The notes below the pieces were generated by a model that made no database searches, was not told where the DNA came from, and was given only the letters and a program-made list of their open reading frames with translations. Position numbers and translations under genes: made by a program. A stretch of 64,000 nt of DNA from VRUE01 sp963742535 (GTDB lineage Bacteria; Actinomycetota; Thermoleophilia; Solirubrobacterales; 70-9), in contig CAVUMC010000002.1 in assembly GCA_963742535.1 (NCBI GenBank), positions 2,170,001 through 2,234,000 on the forward strand, written 5' to 3'. Shown one piece after another: positions 24,936 to 33,734 of this stretch. Every line of letters begins with the position of its first letter. The stretch's first letter is position 1.

Positions 24936-25326
24936 GACACGAACCGAGGAGCGGCCACCCGCCCCCTGGGGAAATTTCCCGCTGGCCGAGCTGACTGTGC
25001 TGGCCGGCATCATCACCCTGGCGATCGGGGCCTTCGGCGGCCACCCGACCGCGATCGGGGTCGGGGTCGTGCTCGCCGGCCTCGGCGGCCTCGAGGTTTC
25101 AGTTCGCGAGCACTTCGCCGGTTACCGCTCGCACACGACCCTGCTTGCCGGCTTGGTCTTCGTCGTCGTCACCGGCGGCCTCTTCTACCTGGGCGGCCTG
25201 GTCCTGGCGATCTGCCTGGCCATCGGCGCCATCGCCTTCATCGCTACCTTCCTGGCCCTGAGGCGCGCCTTCCAGCGCGCCTCAGGCGGGCTTTCCTTCA
25301 AGGTCGGCCGCTTCGGCGGCGGCTGA
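24916..25326 (+). CDS. Small integral membrane protein
   Basis: About 136 residues with a polar start and four hydrophobic segments (LTVLAGIITLAIGAF, AIGVGVVLAGLGGLEV, LLAGLVFVVVTGGLFYLG, LVLAICLAIGAIAFIATF) ending in a basic tail. No motif is recognised. The start is TTG 24916 or TTG 24925, overlapping the stop of the preceding gene, so the two are co-translated. Confidence 0.65.
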   Translation: MRPLSDRTRTEERPPAPWGNFPLAELTVLAGIITLAIGAFGGHPTAIGVGVVLAGLGGLEVSVREHFAGYRSHTTLLAGLVFVVVTGGLFYLGGLVLAICLAIGAIAFIATFLALRRAFQRASGGLSFKVGRFGGG

Positions 25327-25698
25327 CTAGACGAGCACCGCCGACCGCTCGCCAGTCGCGTGCGTGGAGAGTTCGCCGGCGAGCAGGCTGCGTTGGCGCG
25401 AGGTGAGGGTGCCCAGCTTCTTGTTCTCGTTGAGGGCGACGCCAATCAGGAACTTGCGGGCGCGGGTGCGGCCCCAGCGGCGCTGGCTGGTCAGCAGCTC
25501 GGCAAGGGTCATGCTCTCGGTCTCCCAGGAGCAGTCGCGGACCACGTCCGCAACATCCACATCCCCCCTGGCAACTGAGCGCTTCAGCTCAGCCCTCGCA
25601 AGTCGCACGCGATTGGCACGGGCAAGCGCCTGCATGTGCTGTGGGGCCTGCGTAACGGAAGCGGTCGTCTGAGCAGGGGCGATCGAAGCAGCATCCAC
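25327..25698 (-). CDS. mihF: Actinobacterial integration host factor (MihF-type)
   Basis: A 123-residue nucleoid protein of the actinobacterial IHF family, unrelated to proteobacterial HU/IHF. It has RVRLARAELKRSVARGDVDV, then the SMTLAELLTSQRRWGRTRARKFL helix-two-turn-helix and GTLTSRQRSLLAGEL. It bends and compacts DNA and is essential in mycobacteria. The N-terminal 25 Ala/Gln/Thr-rich residues are additional to the core. GGGAGGAG precedes the ATG. A -35/-10 pair on the minus strand lies at 25834-25863. Confidence 0.85.
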   Translation of the reverse strand: MDAASIAPAQTTASVTQAPQHMQALARANRVRLARAELKRSVARGDVDVADVVRDCSWETESMTLAELLTSQRRWGRTRARKFLIGVALNENKKLGTLTSRQRSLLAGELSTHATGERSAVLV

Positions 25699-25833
25699 TG
25701 GGACTCCTCCCTTCGGAGTTCTTTTAACTGGGTAGCTCGGCGCACCGCGACGGAGGACATCTGTCCTCGGTCTGGCTGAGTTGAGTGCTCCACCATCGCT
25801 TCCCTGCCCCGGGATGCGGTCGGCGCGGGGGGC

Positions 25834-25863
25834 AAGCTATGCCTTGGGAGAGGCGACCGTCAA
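25834..25863 (-). promoter_or_regulatory. Promoter of mihF
   Basis: On the minus strand TTGACG (25863-25858) and TAGCTT (25839-25834) are 18 nt apart, about 135 nt before the mihF start. The 256-bp gap between mihF and the next upstream gene otherwise shows nothing clear. Confidence 0.45.
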
Positions 25864-25954
25864 CCCCATCGGATGGAAAAAGGCCCTCAGGGGTTCGCTA
25901 AGAGCATATTTTTCGTCGGCGATTTCGCGCTTTGATTTTCGGCCGAGCCCGAAA

Positions 25955-27214
25955 CTACCCCGACCGGGGTAGATCCGGAAAGTTCTCGATCACTCTGGCG
26001 ATCGTGCCCAATGCGCCGTCGAGGTGCTCGCGCTCGTGGGTGGCCATCAGGCTGGTGCGCAGGAGGGCGCCGCCGGGGGGGACGGCCGGGTGGATCGCGA
26101 CGTTGGTGTAGACGCCGGCGTCGAAGAGCGCCTTCCAAAGCAGGACCGCTTGCCAGTCGTCGCCGACCACGACTGGTACGACCGGCGTGGTGGCCACGGT
26201 GCCGTCAGGCAGGGTCCCCGGCTCGATCACCTCGAGGCCGAGGTGGCGCAGTCCCTCGCGCAGGTACTCGGCGTTGTCGAGCAGGCGCTCGAAGAGCTGC
26301 GGTCCCTCGGAGCGGATCACCCGCAGCGCCTCGAGCGCGGCACCGACCGCCGCCGGCACGGCGGAGGCGCTGAAGACGAAGGAGCGGGAGGAGATCCGCA
26401 GGTACTCGACCACGTCCGCCGGCCCGGCGACGAAGCCACCGCAGGAAGCAAGGCTCTTGGAGAACGTCCCCATCCGCAGGTCGACCTCATCCTCGAGCCC
26501 GAAGAGCTCGGCGGCCCCGGCCCCGCGGGCGCCGAGCACGCCGGCACCGTGCGCCTCGTCGACCATCAATCGCGCCCCATAGCCCTTGCAGAGCTCGACG
26601 ATGCGCGGCAGGTCGCAGACGTCGCCCTCCATCGAGAAGACGCCGTCGACGACGACGAGGACACCACCGCCGTCCTCGGCGGCGCGCTGCAGCATCTTCT
26701 CCAGCTTGTCCATGCGGTTGTGGCGGAACGGCCGCAGCTTGGCGCCGGAGAGGCGACAGCCGTCGAGGATCGAGGCGTGGTCGCCGGAGTCGACGATCAC
26801 GGTGTCGCCCGGTTCGAGGATCGTGCCGATCGTGCCCAGGTTCGACTGGTAGCCGGTCGAGAAGACGATCGCGTCCTCGGTCCGCATCCACTCCGCCAGC
26901 TCCTTCTCCAGCGCCACGTGCAGCGGGGTCGTGCCGTTGAGCAGCCGCGAGCCGGTGACGCCGGTGCCGTAGGTCTCGAGCGCGTCGCGGGCGGCTTGCT
27001 TGACCCGCTCGTCCCCGGTCAGCCCCAGGTAATTGTTGGAGCCGAGCATGATCGTCTCGCGGCCCTCCATCTCGACCACCGGGCCGGCCTGCGAGGTGAG
27101 CAGGCGGAAGTAGGGGAGGAGGTCGTGCTGCTTGGCCGCTTCCAGCTGCTCGAGGCGGTCGTGGCTGCGCGCCTTCTCGAAGACGTCGACGGGGATCTTG
27201 GCTGTCTCGCTCAT
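25955..27214 (-). CDS. Serine palmitoyltransferase-like alpha-oxoamine synthase
   Basis: A 419-residue PLP enzyme of the family that joins an amino acid to an acyl-CoA. Motifs: LLGSNNYLGLTGD, YGTGVTGSRLLNGTTPLH, VFSTGYQSNLGTIGTI, DHASILDGCR, GVFSMEGD, VDEAHGAGVLG and the PLP lysine in GTFSKSLASCGGF. Several runs (FRHN, GVFSMEGD, and the C-terminal YTNVAIHPAVPPGGALLRTS) match my memory of Sphingomonas serine palmitoyltransferase better than BioF or Kbl. No other biotin gene is near. The divergent neighbour resembles a bacterial ceramide synthase, which supports a sphingoid-base role. BioF or glycine C-acetyltransferase remain alternatives. ATG 27214 is preferred to upstream starts. Confidence 0.75.
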   Translation of the reverse strand: MSETAKIPVDVFEKARSHDRLEQLEAAKQHDLLPYFRLLTSQAGPVVEMEGRETIMLGSNNYLGLTGDERVKQAARDALETYGTGVTGSRLLNGTTPLHVALEKELAEWMRTEDAIVFSTGYQSNLGTIGTILEPGDTVIVDSGDHASILDGCRLSGAKLRPFRHNRMDKLEKMLQRAAEDGGGVLVVVDGVFSMEGDVCDLPRIVELCKGYGARLMVDEAHGAGVLGARGAGAAELFGLEDEVDLRMGTFSKSLASCGGFVAGPADVVEYLRISSRSFVFSASAVPAAVGAALEALRVIRSEGPQLFERLLDNAEYLREGLRHLGLEVIEPGTLPDGTVATTPVVPVVVGDDWQAVLLWKALFDAGVYTNVAIHPAVPPGGALLRTSLMATHEREHLDGALGTIARVIENFPDLPRSG

Positions 27215-27239
27215 GAGGCAGAGTGTAGGTTCAGCACCC

Positions 27240-28394
27240 GTGGCAAGCGTCTCAATCCGGCCGGTGCGCAACAAGCGCGAGTTGAAGCGCTTCGTCAAGG
27301 TGCCCTTCGGTTTGCACCGCGACCACCCACAGTGGGTGGCGCCCCTGATCTTCGAGCGGATGGAGTTCCTTGACCGCGAGAAGAACCCTTACTTCGAGCA
27401 CGCCGAGGTGGAGTACTTCATCGCCGAACGCGACGGTGAGCCGGTTGGCCGGATCAGCGTCCAGGTCGACTACCGCTGGGACGAGTTCCAGGGTGGCAGC
27501 GACGCGATGTTCGGCTTCTTCGAGAGCGCTGATGACCCCGAGGTGACGGCCGCGCTGCTCGGCGCCGCCTCCGATTGGGCCAAGCAGAAGGGCCGGGCCC
27601 GCCTGTTGGGGCCGATGGACTTCACCACCAACGATGAGATCGGGATCCTGATCGAGGGCTATGAGCGGCGGCCGATGATCCTCGAGCCCTGGCACCCGCC
27701 CTACTACCGCGAGCGGATCGAAGCCGAGGGCCTGACCAAGGCGATGGACGTGCTGATGTGGGAACTGCAGTTCGGCGACCTCAAGGAGGGGGAACGCTTC
27801 GACCCCTCTATCCACGTCGCCGCCGAGAAAGCATTGCGCGACGAAGGCATCGTCATCCGCAACATGAACAAGCGCAACATGGCCGACGAGGTGCGCCGCT
27901 TCATGGACGTCTACAACGAGGCCTGGGGCGACAACTGGGGCTTCGTGCCGATCACCGACGCCGAGGTCGAGTTCCAGGCGAAGAACCTGAAGCAGGTGAT
28001 AGACGAGGACTGGGCCTTCATGGCCGAGAAGGACGGCGAGGTTGTCGGCGCGGCGCTGACGCTGCCTGACATCAACCAGGTGCTGGCCAAGCTCAACGGG
28101 CGCCTGCTGCCGACCGGCTGGCTCAAGTTCCTGCGCGGCAAGGGCAAGATCGACCAGCTGCGAGTCCTCGCGCTCGGGGTCAAGCACGATTACCGGCACA
28201 GCGGCGTTGCCGCCGGCCTCTACCTCAAGCACCTCGAGACCGCCGCCGGGCCGGGCGCGATCCCAGGCGGCGAGATGGGCTGGATTCTCGAGACCAACGA
28301 GCCGATGAATCGGGCGATGGAGGGCATGGGCGGCAAGGTGGTCAAGAAGTACCGCATTTACGAGAAGGCCCTGGGGACTGGGATCGGCCTCTAG
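27240..28394 (+). CDS. GNAT-fold acyltransferase, bacterial ceramide-synthase-like
   Basis: A 384-residue protein with a two-part GNAT arrangement. The first half has FVKVPFGLHRDHPQWVAPL and LLGPMDFTTNDEIGILIEGY followed by PMILEPWHPPYYRERIEAEG; the second half holds the acyl-CoA fold (LRVLALGVKHDYRHSGVAAG with the acetyl-CoA loop, then WILETNEPMNRAMEGMGGK). By memory this matches the long GNAT proteins typified by Caulobacter bCerS, which N-acylates the product of serine palmitoyltransferase. It is transcribed away from the SPT-like gene with only 25 bp between the start codons. The GTG at 27240 starts the conserved part. Confidence 0.7.
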   Translation: MASVSIRPVRNKRELKRFVKVPFGLHRDHPQWVAPLIFERMEFLDREKNPYFEHAEVEYFIAERDGEPVGRISVQVDYRWDEFQGGSDAMFGFFESADDPEVTAALLGAASDWAKQKGRARLLGPMDFTTNDEIGILIEGYERRPMILEPWHPPYYRERIEAEGLTKAMDVLMWELQFGDLKEGERFDPSIHVAAEKALRDEGIVIRNMNKRNMADEVRRFMDVYNEAWGDNWGFVPITDAEVEFQAKNLKQVIDEDWAFMAEKDGEVVGAALTLPDINQVLAKLNGRLLPTGWLKFLRGKGKIDQLRVLALGVKHDYRHSGVAAGLYLKHLETAAGPGAIPGGEMGWILETNEPMNRAMEGMGGKVVKKYRIYEKALGTGIGL

Positions 28395-28464
28395 GTCTCC
28401 TCTATCTGCGCAAGGTGCGGCTTGTTCCCATGCGCCCGCCGCGGGCAGCGCTAAGGTCGAGACG

Positions 28465-28734
28465 GTGAGCAAGATGGAGCTAGAGGTGGTTCCGGTCCGG
28501 GCGCTCCCGCGTGAGAACACCGGGGCGCTTGCGGTTCGCAATGAGGCGAAGACCGCGGTGATCGCCGCCGCCGGCGGCGTGCTTGCCGGGGCAGCCACCG
28601 TTGCCGCGGTGCGCGCGGTGGGAGCTGTGGCCAGCCGCAAACGCAGCCCGCGTCGCCTGGGCCGGCGTGAGCGCCCGCAAAACGTCGTCGCCAGCCGCTC
28701 CTTTCTCGTCGACGTTCACCTGCTCGGGCGGTGA
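28465..28734 (+). CDS. Small protein with one hydrophobic helix, unknown function
   Basis: 89 residues: a polar beginning (MSKMELEVVPVRALPRENTG), one Ala/Gly/Val-rich helix (TAVIAAAGGVLAGAATVAAV) that may cross the membrane, a very basic stretch (SRKRSPRRLGRRERPQ) and a short tail. The GTG start and overlap of its stop with the next gene's GTG (GTGA) support a real gene co-translated with the glycosylase. No family recognised. Confidence 0.55.
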   Translation: MSKMELEVVPVRALPRENTGALAVRNEAKTAVIAAAGGVLAGAATVAAVRAVGAVASRKRSPRRLGRRERPQNVVASRSFLVDVHLLGR

Positions 28735-29630
28735 GCTTGGAGCTGGAGGTGCGGCCTCCCTCGCCCTTCCGGCTGCCAACCTACGGCAGCGAGGACGGGG
28801 TGATGCGGGTGCAGCGTGGCGTCACCTCGCGGCTCTTGCACGTCGACGGCAGTCCCGTTCTCGTCCGCGCCTGGGAACCGGGCAAGGACCGGGTCGCACT
28901 GCGGGCCGAGCCGCTCGATCCGAACGTGATCGCGGTGCCGCGCCCGGGCGCGGTCGCGCCGGCGCGGCAAGCGGGCGACGCCGACCTGGCGCTGGCGATC
29001 GAGCGGATGCGTTTCGCGCTGGGAGTCGACGACGACCTCAGCGAGTTCTACCGGCGCTTTCGCGGCGACCCCCTGCTTGGGCCGTTGCTGAGGCGCCGTC
29101 CGCACCTGCGCCCGCGCCGCCGTCCCTGGCCCTGGGAGGCGCTTGCCTGGGCAGTCGTCAAGCAGCTGATCGAGACCGGCCGCGCCGCCCGCATCCAGCG
29201 TCGCATGGTCGGTCGCTGGGGTTTGCGGCTCGGACCGGGTCGAGAGGGCCTGCGCGACGTGCCGACCGCTGACCTGATCGCCGGCCGGGCGCCGGTCGAA
29301 ATGGAGTCGATGGGGCTCGCCCTGAAGCGGGCGATCGCCCTGCGCGCGGTGGCCGGCTTCGTCGCCGGCGGTCGCTCTGACCTCGGTGATCCGGGCGCCG
29401 ACCGGCGCCTGCTCGGCGTGCGCGAGATCGGTCCCTGGACGGTGCAGTGCCTCGGTCTCTTCGGCCGCGGCGAAGCCGATTCGCTGCCCGCCGGCGACCT
29501 GATGTACCTGAAGCTGGTCGGTCGGCTGGCCCGGCTCGGCCGCCGTGCCACGGTCGAGGAGGTAGAGGAGTTCTACGCTCCCTACGCTCCGTTCCGCGGC
29601 CTGGCAGGGGCCTGGACCGTAGGCCTTTAG
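28731..29630 (+). CDS. DNA-3-methyladenine glycosylase II-like (AlkA, HhH-GPD)
   Basis: A 299-residue base-excision repair protein. The C-terminal two-thirds have the HhH-GPD pattern: PWPWEALAWAVVKQLIETGRAARIQRR, then the hairpin LLGVREIGPWTVQCLGLFG and the Asp of AGDLMYLK, which should be the catalytic residue. The first 90 residues match the AlkA-type N-terminal domain only loosely. It removes alkylated bases such as 3-methyladenine. It overlaps the small gene upstream by 4 bp. Confidence 0.82.
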   Translation: MSLELEVRPPSPFRLPTYGSEDGVMRVQRGVTSRLLHVDGSPVLVRAWEPGKDRVALRAEPLDPNVIAVPRPGAVAPARQAGDADLALAIERMRFALGVDDDLSEFYRRFRGDPLLGPLLRRRPHLRPRRRPWPWEALAWAVVKQLIETGRAARIQRRMVGRWGLRLGPGREGLRDVPTADLIAGRAPVEMESMGLALKRAIALRAVAGFVAGGRSDLGDPGADRRLLGVREIGPWTVQCLGLFGRGEADSLPAGDLMYLKLVGRLARLGRRATVEEVEEFYAPYAPFRGLAGAWTVGL

Positions 29631-29685
29631 AGGGTTCCCAGCGGCCAAACTCAAGCGTGCGCCGCAGCGGTCGATAAGCGAGCAG

Positions 29686-31976
29686 ATGGAGAGCCCGACG
29701 CGGGGTAGCTGGCCCGAAAAGCGAGTTAACGAGTTCCTCAACCAGATCTCTGAGGGGGGCGAGGACTATCGCCGCCTGATCGAGCGCCTGCCGGCGATCG
29801 TCTATGCCTCCGAGCTCGGTGAGAACGGCCGCTGGCGCTACGTCAGCCCCCAGGTCGAGGACATCCTTGGCTATACCCCGGAGGAATGGCTTGCCGACCC
29901 CGGTCTCTGGGCCCGTCTCCTTCACCCTGACGATCGCGAGCGGGCGCTCTCGCAGGAGAGCCGCACGACGATCGGCACCCGCAACCCGCCGCCGGTCGAT
30001 TATCGGATGATTACGCGCGACGGTCGCACCGTCTGGATCCTCGACGAGGCCGTGCTCGAGCCCGATGAAACGGGCACGCAGGTCTGGCACGGCGTCCTCT
30101 ATGACATCACCGAGCGCAAGAACGCTGAGCAGGACGCCCAGCGCGCCGCTGCCCAGCAGGCCGCCGTGGCGCGCCTTGGCGGGCGCGCCCTTCAGGACGG
30201 TGATCCGGAGGTGCTGATGGGCGAGGCGGTCGCGTTGATGCAGGGGATCGAGGGGGTGGACGCCGCTTGTATCTGGGAGGTGGGTCGCGACGGCCGCCGG
30301 CTCAGCCTGCGCGCTGGGCTGGAGGATCGCGTCGTCGGCGCCGCCCGCGCTTCCGCCGCCCGTGACTCGCACGCCGGCGCCGCGCTCGACTCGCGCCTGC
30401 ACGTGATCGTCGACGACTGGGAGAACGAGCGCCGCTTCTCGATGCCGCCGGCACTGCGCGTCTTGGGCGTGCGCAGCAGCCTCGCAGTGCTGATCGACGG
30501 CAAGCAGGAACCCTTCGGTGTGCTCGACATCCATTCCACCGAGCCCAACAGCTTCACCCCCCAGGACGTCCACTTCGTCCAGGCCTCGGCCAACGTGCTC
30601 GCCGACGCGATCGAGCGCCACGCGACCGATCAGGCCCTGCGCCACCGGGTCCTGCACGACCCCCTGACCGGCTTGCCCAACCGGCTCAGCTTCGTCGACT
30701 CGCTCGGCGACGCGCTCAAACGCAGCACCGTCTCCGGCTCGCCGGTCGGGATCCTCTTCCTCGACCTCGACAACTTCAAGCTGATCAACGACAGCATGGG
30801 TCACCACGTCGGGGATGAGCTGCTCTGCGCGGTGGCACCCCGCCTGCGCGCCCACCTGCGGCCGGGAGACATCGTTGCCCGCTTCGGCGGCGACGAGTTC
30901 GGCATCCTCGTCGATCGTCTCGCCGATGAGGATGAGGCGGTCGCGATTGCCGACCGCATCGCCGCCGCCTTCGCCGAGCCCTACTTAATGGAGGGGGCCG
31001 AGCATTTCGTCAGCGCCAGCGTCGGTATCGCCGTCGCCCGGCCCTCGACCCGCGAGCCGATCGACGCCGACATGCTGATTCGCGACGCCGACGCCGCCAT
31101 GTACCGGGCCAAGGAACGCGGCAGGGCCCGCTGTGAGCTCTTCGACGCCGAGATGAGGGCTGGGGCCTGCGCCGGCTGGAAGTCGAGCGTGAGCTGCGCC
31201 AGGCGCTCGAGCACAATGAGTTCGAGCTTCACTACCAGCCGGTGATCGCCCTGCGCAGCGGTGAGATCACCGGGCTCGAGGCGCTGGTTCGCTGGCGCCA
31301 TCCCGAGCGCGGCCTGCTCGACCCCGGCGCCTTCGTGCCGATCGCCGAGGACAGCGGCCTGATCGAGCCGCTCGGCCGCTGGGCCCTGGAAAGGGCCTGC
31401 AGCCAGGTGCTCGAGTGGCACGAACTGCGACCCGACCAGCGGCCCTTCGACGTCTCGGTCAACCTCTCCGCGCGCCAGGTGACCCACCGTGACCTGCCCG
31501 GCACGATCAGCGAGATCCTCGCTGCCTCCGGCCTCGATCCCGTCCACCTGCGGCTCGAGGTGACCGAGAGCGTCCTGGTCGAGGAGTCGGCGACGGCAAA
31601 CGGCACGCTGGAGGCACTCAGCGACCTTGGGGTCGGACTGGTGCTCGACGACTTCGGCACCGGCTATTCCTCGCTCGCCTACCTCAACCGCTTTCCCTTC
31701 GACGCGCTGAAGATCGACCGCTCGTTCGTCGACGCGCTTGGCGTCGAACAGGAGCGCACCGCGATCGTCGAGGCGATCATCGGCATGGCGCGGGCGCTCT
31801 CCCTCGACGTGATCGCCGAGGGCGTCGAGAACGAGCCGCAGATGCTCGAGCTGAGCCGGCTCGATTGCGACTACGCCCAGGGCCACCTCTTCTCGCGCGC
31901 CTTGCCGCCGGAGAAGATCTCCGCCCTGCTGAGCGAAGGGGCGCCGCTCTATTCGGGGATCGCGCCCGGCAGGTAG
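29686..31976 (+). pseudogene. PAS-GAF-GGDEF-EAL cyclic-di-GMP protein, split by one frameshift
   Basis: The reading frame from ATG 29686 encodes a PAS domain (about 25-145, ending GVLYDITERKNAEQ), a GAF-like domain (about 150-310), and a GGDEF diguanylate cyclase domain (FLDLDNFKLINDSMGHHVGD, active motif RFGGDEFGIL). Directly after ELFDAEMR the frame breaks: adding one base between 31160 and 31161 restores AWGLRRLEVERELRQALEH and leads into a complete EAL domain (HYQPVIALRSGEITGLEALV, VNLSARQV, DDFGTGYSSLAYL, KIDRSFV, IAEGVE) ending at 31976. Both halves are intact, so the gene was functional recently or the break is a sequence error. The product would make and/or degrade c-di-GMP. Its last 28 bp overlap the convergent thiY-like gene. 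Confidence 0.85.
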
Positions 31977-32971
31977 GCGTTGCTGAGCAGTTCCGAGCTC
32001 GGCGGCAGGCCCTCGATCAGTTCGTTGTCGCGCATCCAGCCGCTGAACTCGGTCCAGAGGCCGGGATCCATGAAGCCGTAAGGATGCTTTCCGCGCGGCG
32101 GGCTGAGCAGCGGCAATGTGGCGGCCAGCTCGGCCCGGGTCAGCTTCGGGTCGAGGTCGGGATTCGCTTCCTCCAGGGCTTTTGCGGTTGCTTCTGGATC
32201 TTTGGCCGCCGCTTCGGTGCCGCGCGCCAGGGCGGCGATGAAGAGTCGGATCGCCTGCGGGTCTTCTGCCAACTGCTTTTCGTTCGCAGCCAGGACCAGC
32301 TCGTCGTAGGAGGGCACGCCGAGCTCGTCGACGGGAGTGACGACGGGGTCCTTACCGCGCAGGCGCAGGTCGACGCCCTCGACATTGCTGAAGCCTCCGA
32401 GCATCGCCTGGGCCTTGTCGCTGAGCAGGGCGGGAAGCAGGCCGAAGCCGACGTTGACCGCACTGACATCGGAGGGCTGCAATTTGGCGCGGGCGAGGAT
32501 CGTCTTCAGGTAGGCGTCCTGGTACGGAATGCCAGCGGTCGCGACCGTCTTGCCACGCAGGCCGGCGACGCTGTCAATGCCAGATTTCTTCAGCCAGATC
32601 AGCGAGGTGAGCGGCCGGTTGACGAGGGCGGCGACGGCCTTGACTCCGAGGCCCTGTTCGCGCGCCAGGATCACCTCGGGCTCGTAGGAGATCGCCAGGT
32701 CGGACTGCCCCGTGGCCAGCAGCTTCAGCGGCGCCGAGGGATCGGACGGCGTCTGGATCTCGACATCGAGCCCGGCTTCCTTGAAGTAGCCGAGCTTCTG
32801 CGCCATGTAGATGCCGGCGTGGTCCGGGTTGGGGTAGAAGTCGAGCGTCAGCGTCAACTGCTGCGCTTCACCCTTGACGTCCTCGCTCTTCTCGCCGCAG
32901 GCGCTGAGCCCGAGCGAGAGGGTGAGCAGGGCAAAGGCGAGGGCGATCGCCGGGATCCGGGCGCGCTTCAT
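31949..32971 (-). CDS. ABC importer substrate-binding lipoprotein, ThiY/NMT1 family
   Basis: 340 residues with a lipoprotein signal (ALLTLSLGLSAC) and an NMT1/ThiY-like domain: LTLDFYPNPDHAGIYMAQKLGYFKEAGLDVEI is the classic opening and GLRGKTVATAGIPYQDAYL follows. Proteins of this type bind pyrimidine thiamine precursors (such as FAMP or HMP), riboflavin precursors or sulfonates. With the permease and ATPase genes just upstream it forms a ThiXYZ-like importer. The substrate is inferred only from family resemblance. Confidence 0.85.
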   Translation of the reverse strand: MKRARIPAIALAFALLTLSLGLSACGEKSEDVKGEAQQLTLTLDFYPNPDHAGIYMAQKLGYFKEAGLDVEIQTPSDPSAPLKLLATGQSDLAISYEPEVILAREQGLGVKAVAALVNRPLTSLIWLKKSGIDSVAGLRGKTVATAGIPYQDAYLKTILARAKLQPSDVSAVNVGFGLLPALLSDKAQAMLGGFSNVEGVDLRLRGKDPVVTPVDELGVPSYDELVLAANEKQLAEDPQAIRLFIAALARGTEAAAKDPEATAKALEEANPDLDPKLTRAELAATLPLLSPPRGKHPYGFMDPGLWTEFSGWMRDNELIEGLPPSSELLSNAYLPGAIPE

Positions 32972-32981
32972 CCCCTGCTTT

Positions 32982-33734
32982 CTATCGCCAAGTGACGATG
33001 CGACGCTGCGCGAAGGCGGTTAGGGCGAGGAGAACGATCGCAATTGCGGAGAGAACGACGACTGAGGCGAAGAGCCGCGCCGTTTCCAGCTGCGAGTTGT
33101 CGAAGAGGATCAGGTGCCCCAGGCCCGAGCTGGCCCCGACCCACTCACCGAAGACGGCGCCGATCGGGGCGAGGACGACGGCGAGCCGGGCGCCGGTGAA
33201 GAAGCTGGGCAGGGCGGTCGGTGTCTCGACCCGCCAGAGGATCTGCGCCCTGGAGGCATCGAGGCTACGCATCATCTTTGCCGCCTCCGGATCGGCCGAG
33301 CCGAGGCCTGCGAGTGTGCTCACGGCGATCGGGAAGAAGCAGACCAGGGCGACGACCACCGCCTTCGGCCAGATCCCGAATCCCAGCCAGATCAAGAGAA
33401 TCGGCGCCAGCACCAGGATCGGCACGGTCTGCGAGACGACCACCAGTGGGTTGACCGTGTCCCTGATCAAAGTCGAGAGGTGCATGAGGAAGGCGAGCCC
33501 GACGCCAAACACAAAGGCGATCCCCAGGCCGAGCAGCATCTCCTGCAGCGTCACCCAGGCGTTTTCGGCCAAGAGGCCGCGGCTCTGCCAGAGCGATTCG
33601 GCGATTTCCGCCGGCGAGGGGACGAGGTAGCTTTCGAGATTGAGCAGGTCGGCAAGCGCCCCGCTGCTGGCGGCGAGCTGCCAGGTGCCGATCAGGGCGA
33701 CGAGGAGCAGGGCGGGGAGCAGCCAGCGCCTCAT
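32982..33734 (-). CDS. ABC importer permease, ThiX/SsuC family
   Basis: A 250-residue inner-membrane permease with about six helices and the EAA-type loop (LRSLDASRAQILWRVETPTALPSFFTGARLAV) that contacts the ATPase. The GAVFGEWVGASSGLGHLI segment is typical of the SsuC/TauC/ThiX group. It overlaps the ATPase gene by 4 bp and ends 10 bp before the binding protein gene, so all three form one operon. Confidence 0.9.
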   Translation of the reverse strand: MRRWLLPALLLVALIGTWQLAASSGALADLLNLESYLVPSPAEIAESLWQSRGLLAENAWVTLQEMLLGLGIAFVFGVGLAFLMHLSTLIRDTVNPLVVVSQTVPILVLAPILLIWLGFGIWPKAVVVALVCFFPIAVSTLAGLGSADPEAAKMMRSLDASRAQILWRVETPTALPSFFTGARLAVVLAPIGAVFGEWVGASSGLGHLILFDNSQLETARLFASVVVLSAIAIVLLALTAFAQRRIVTWR

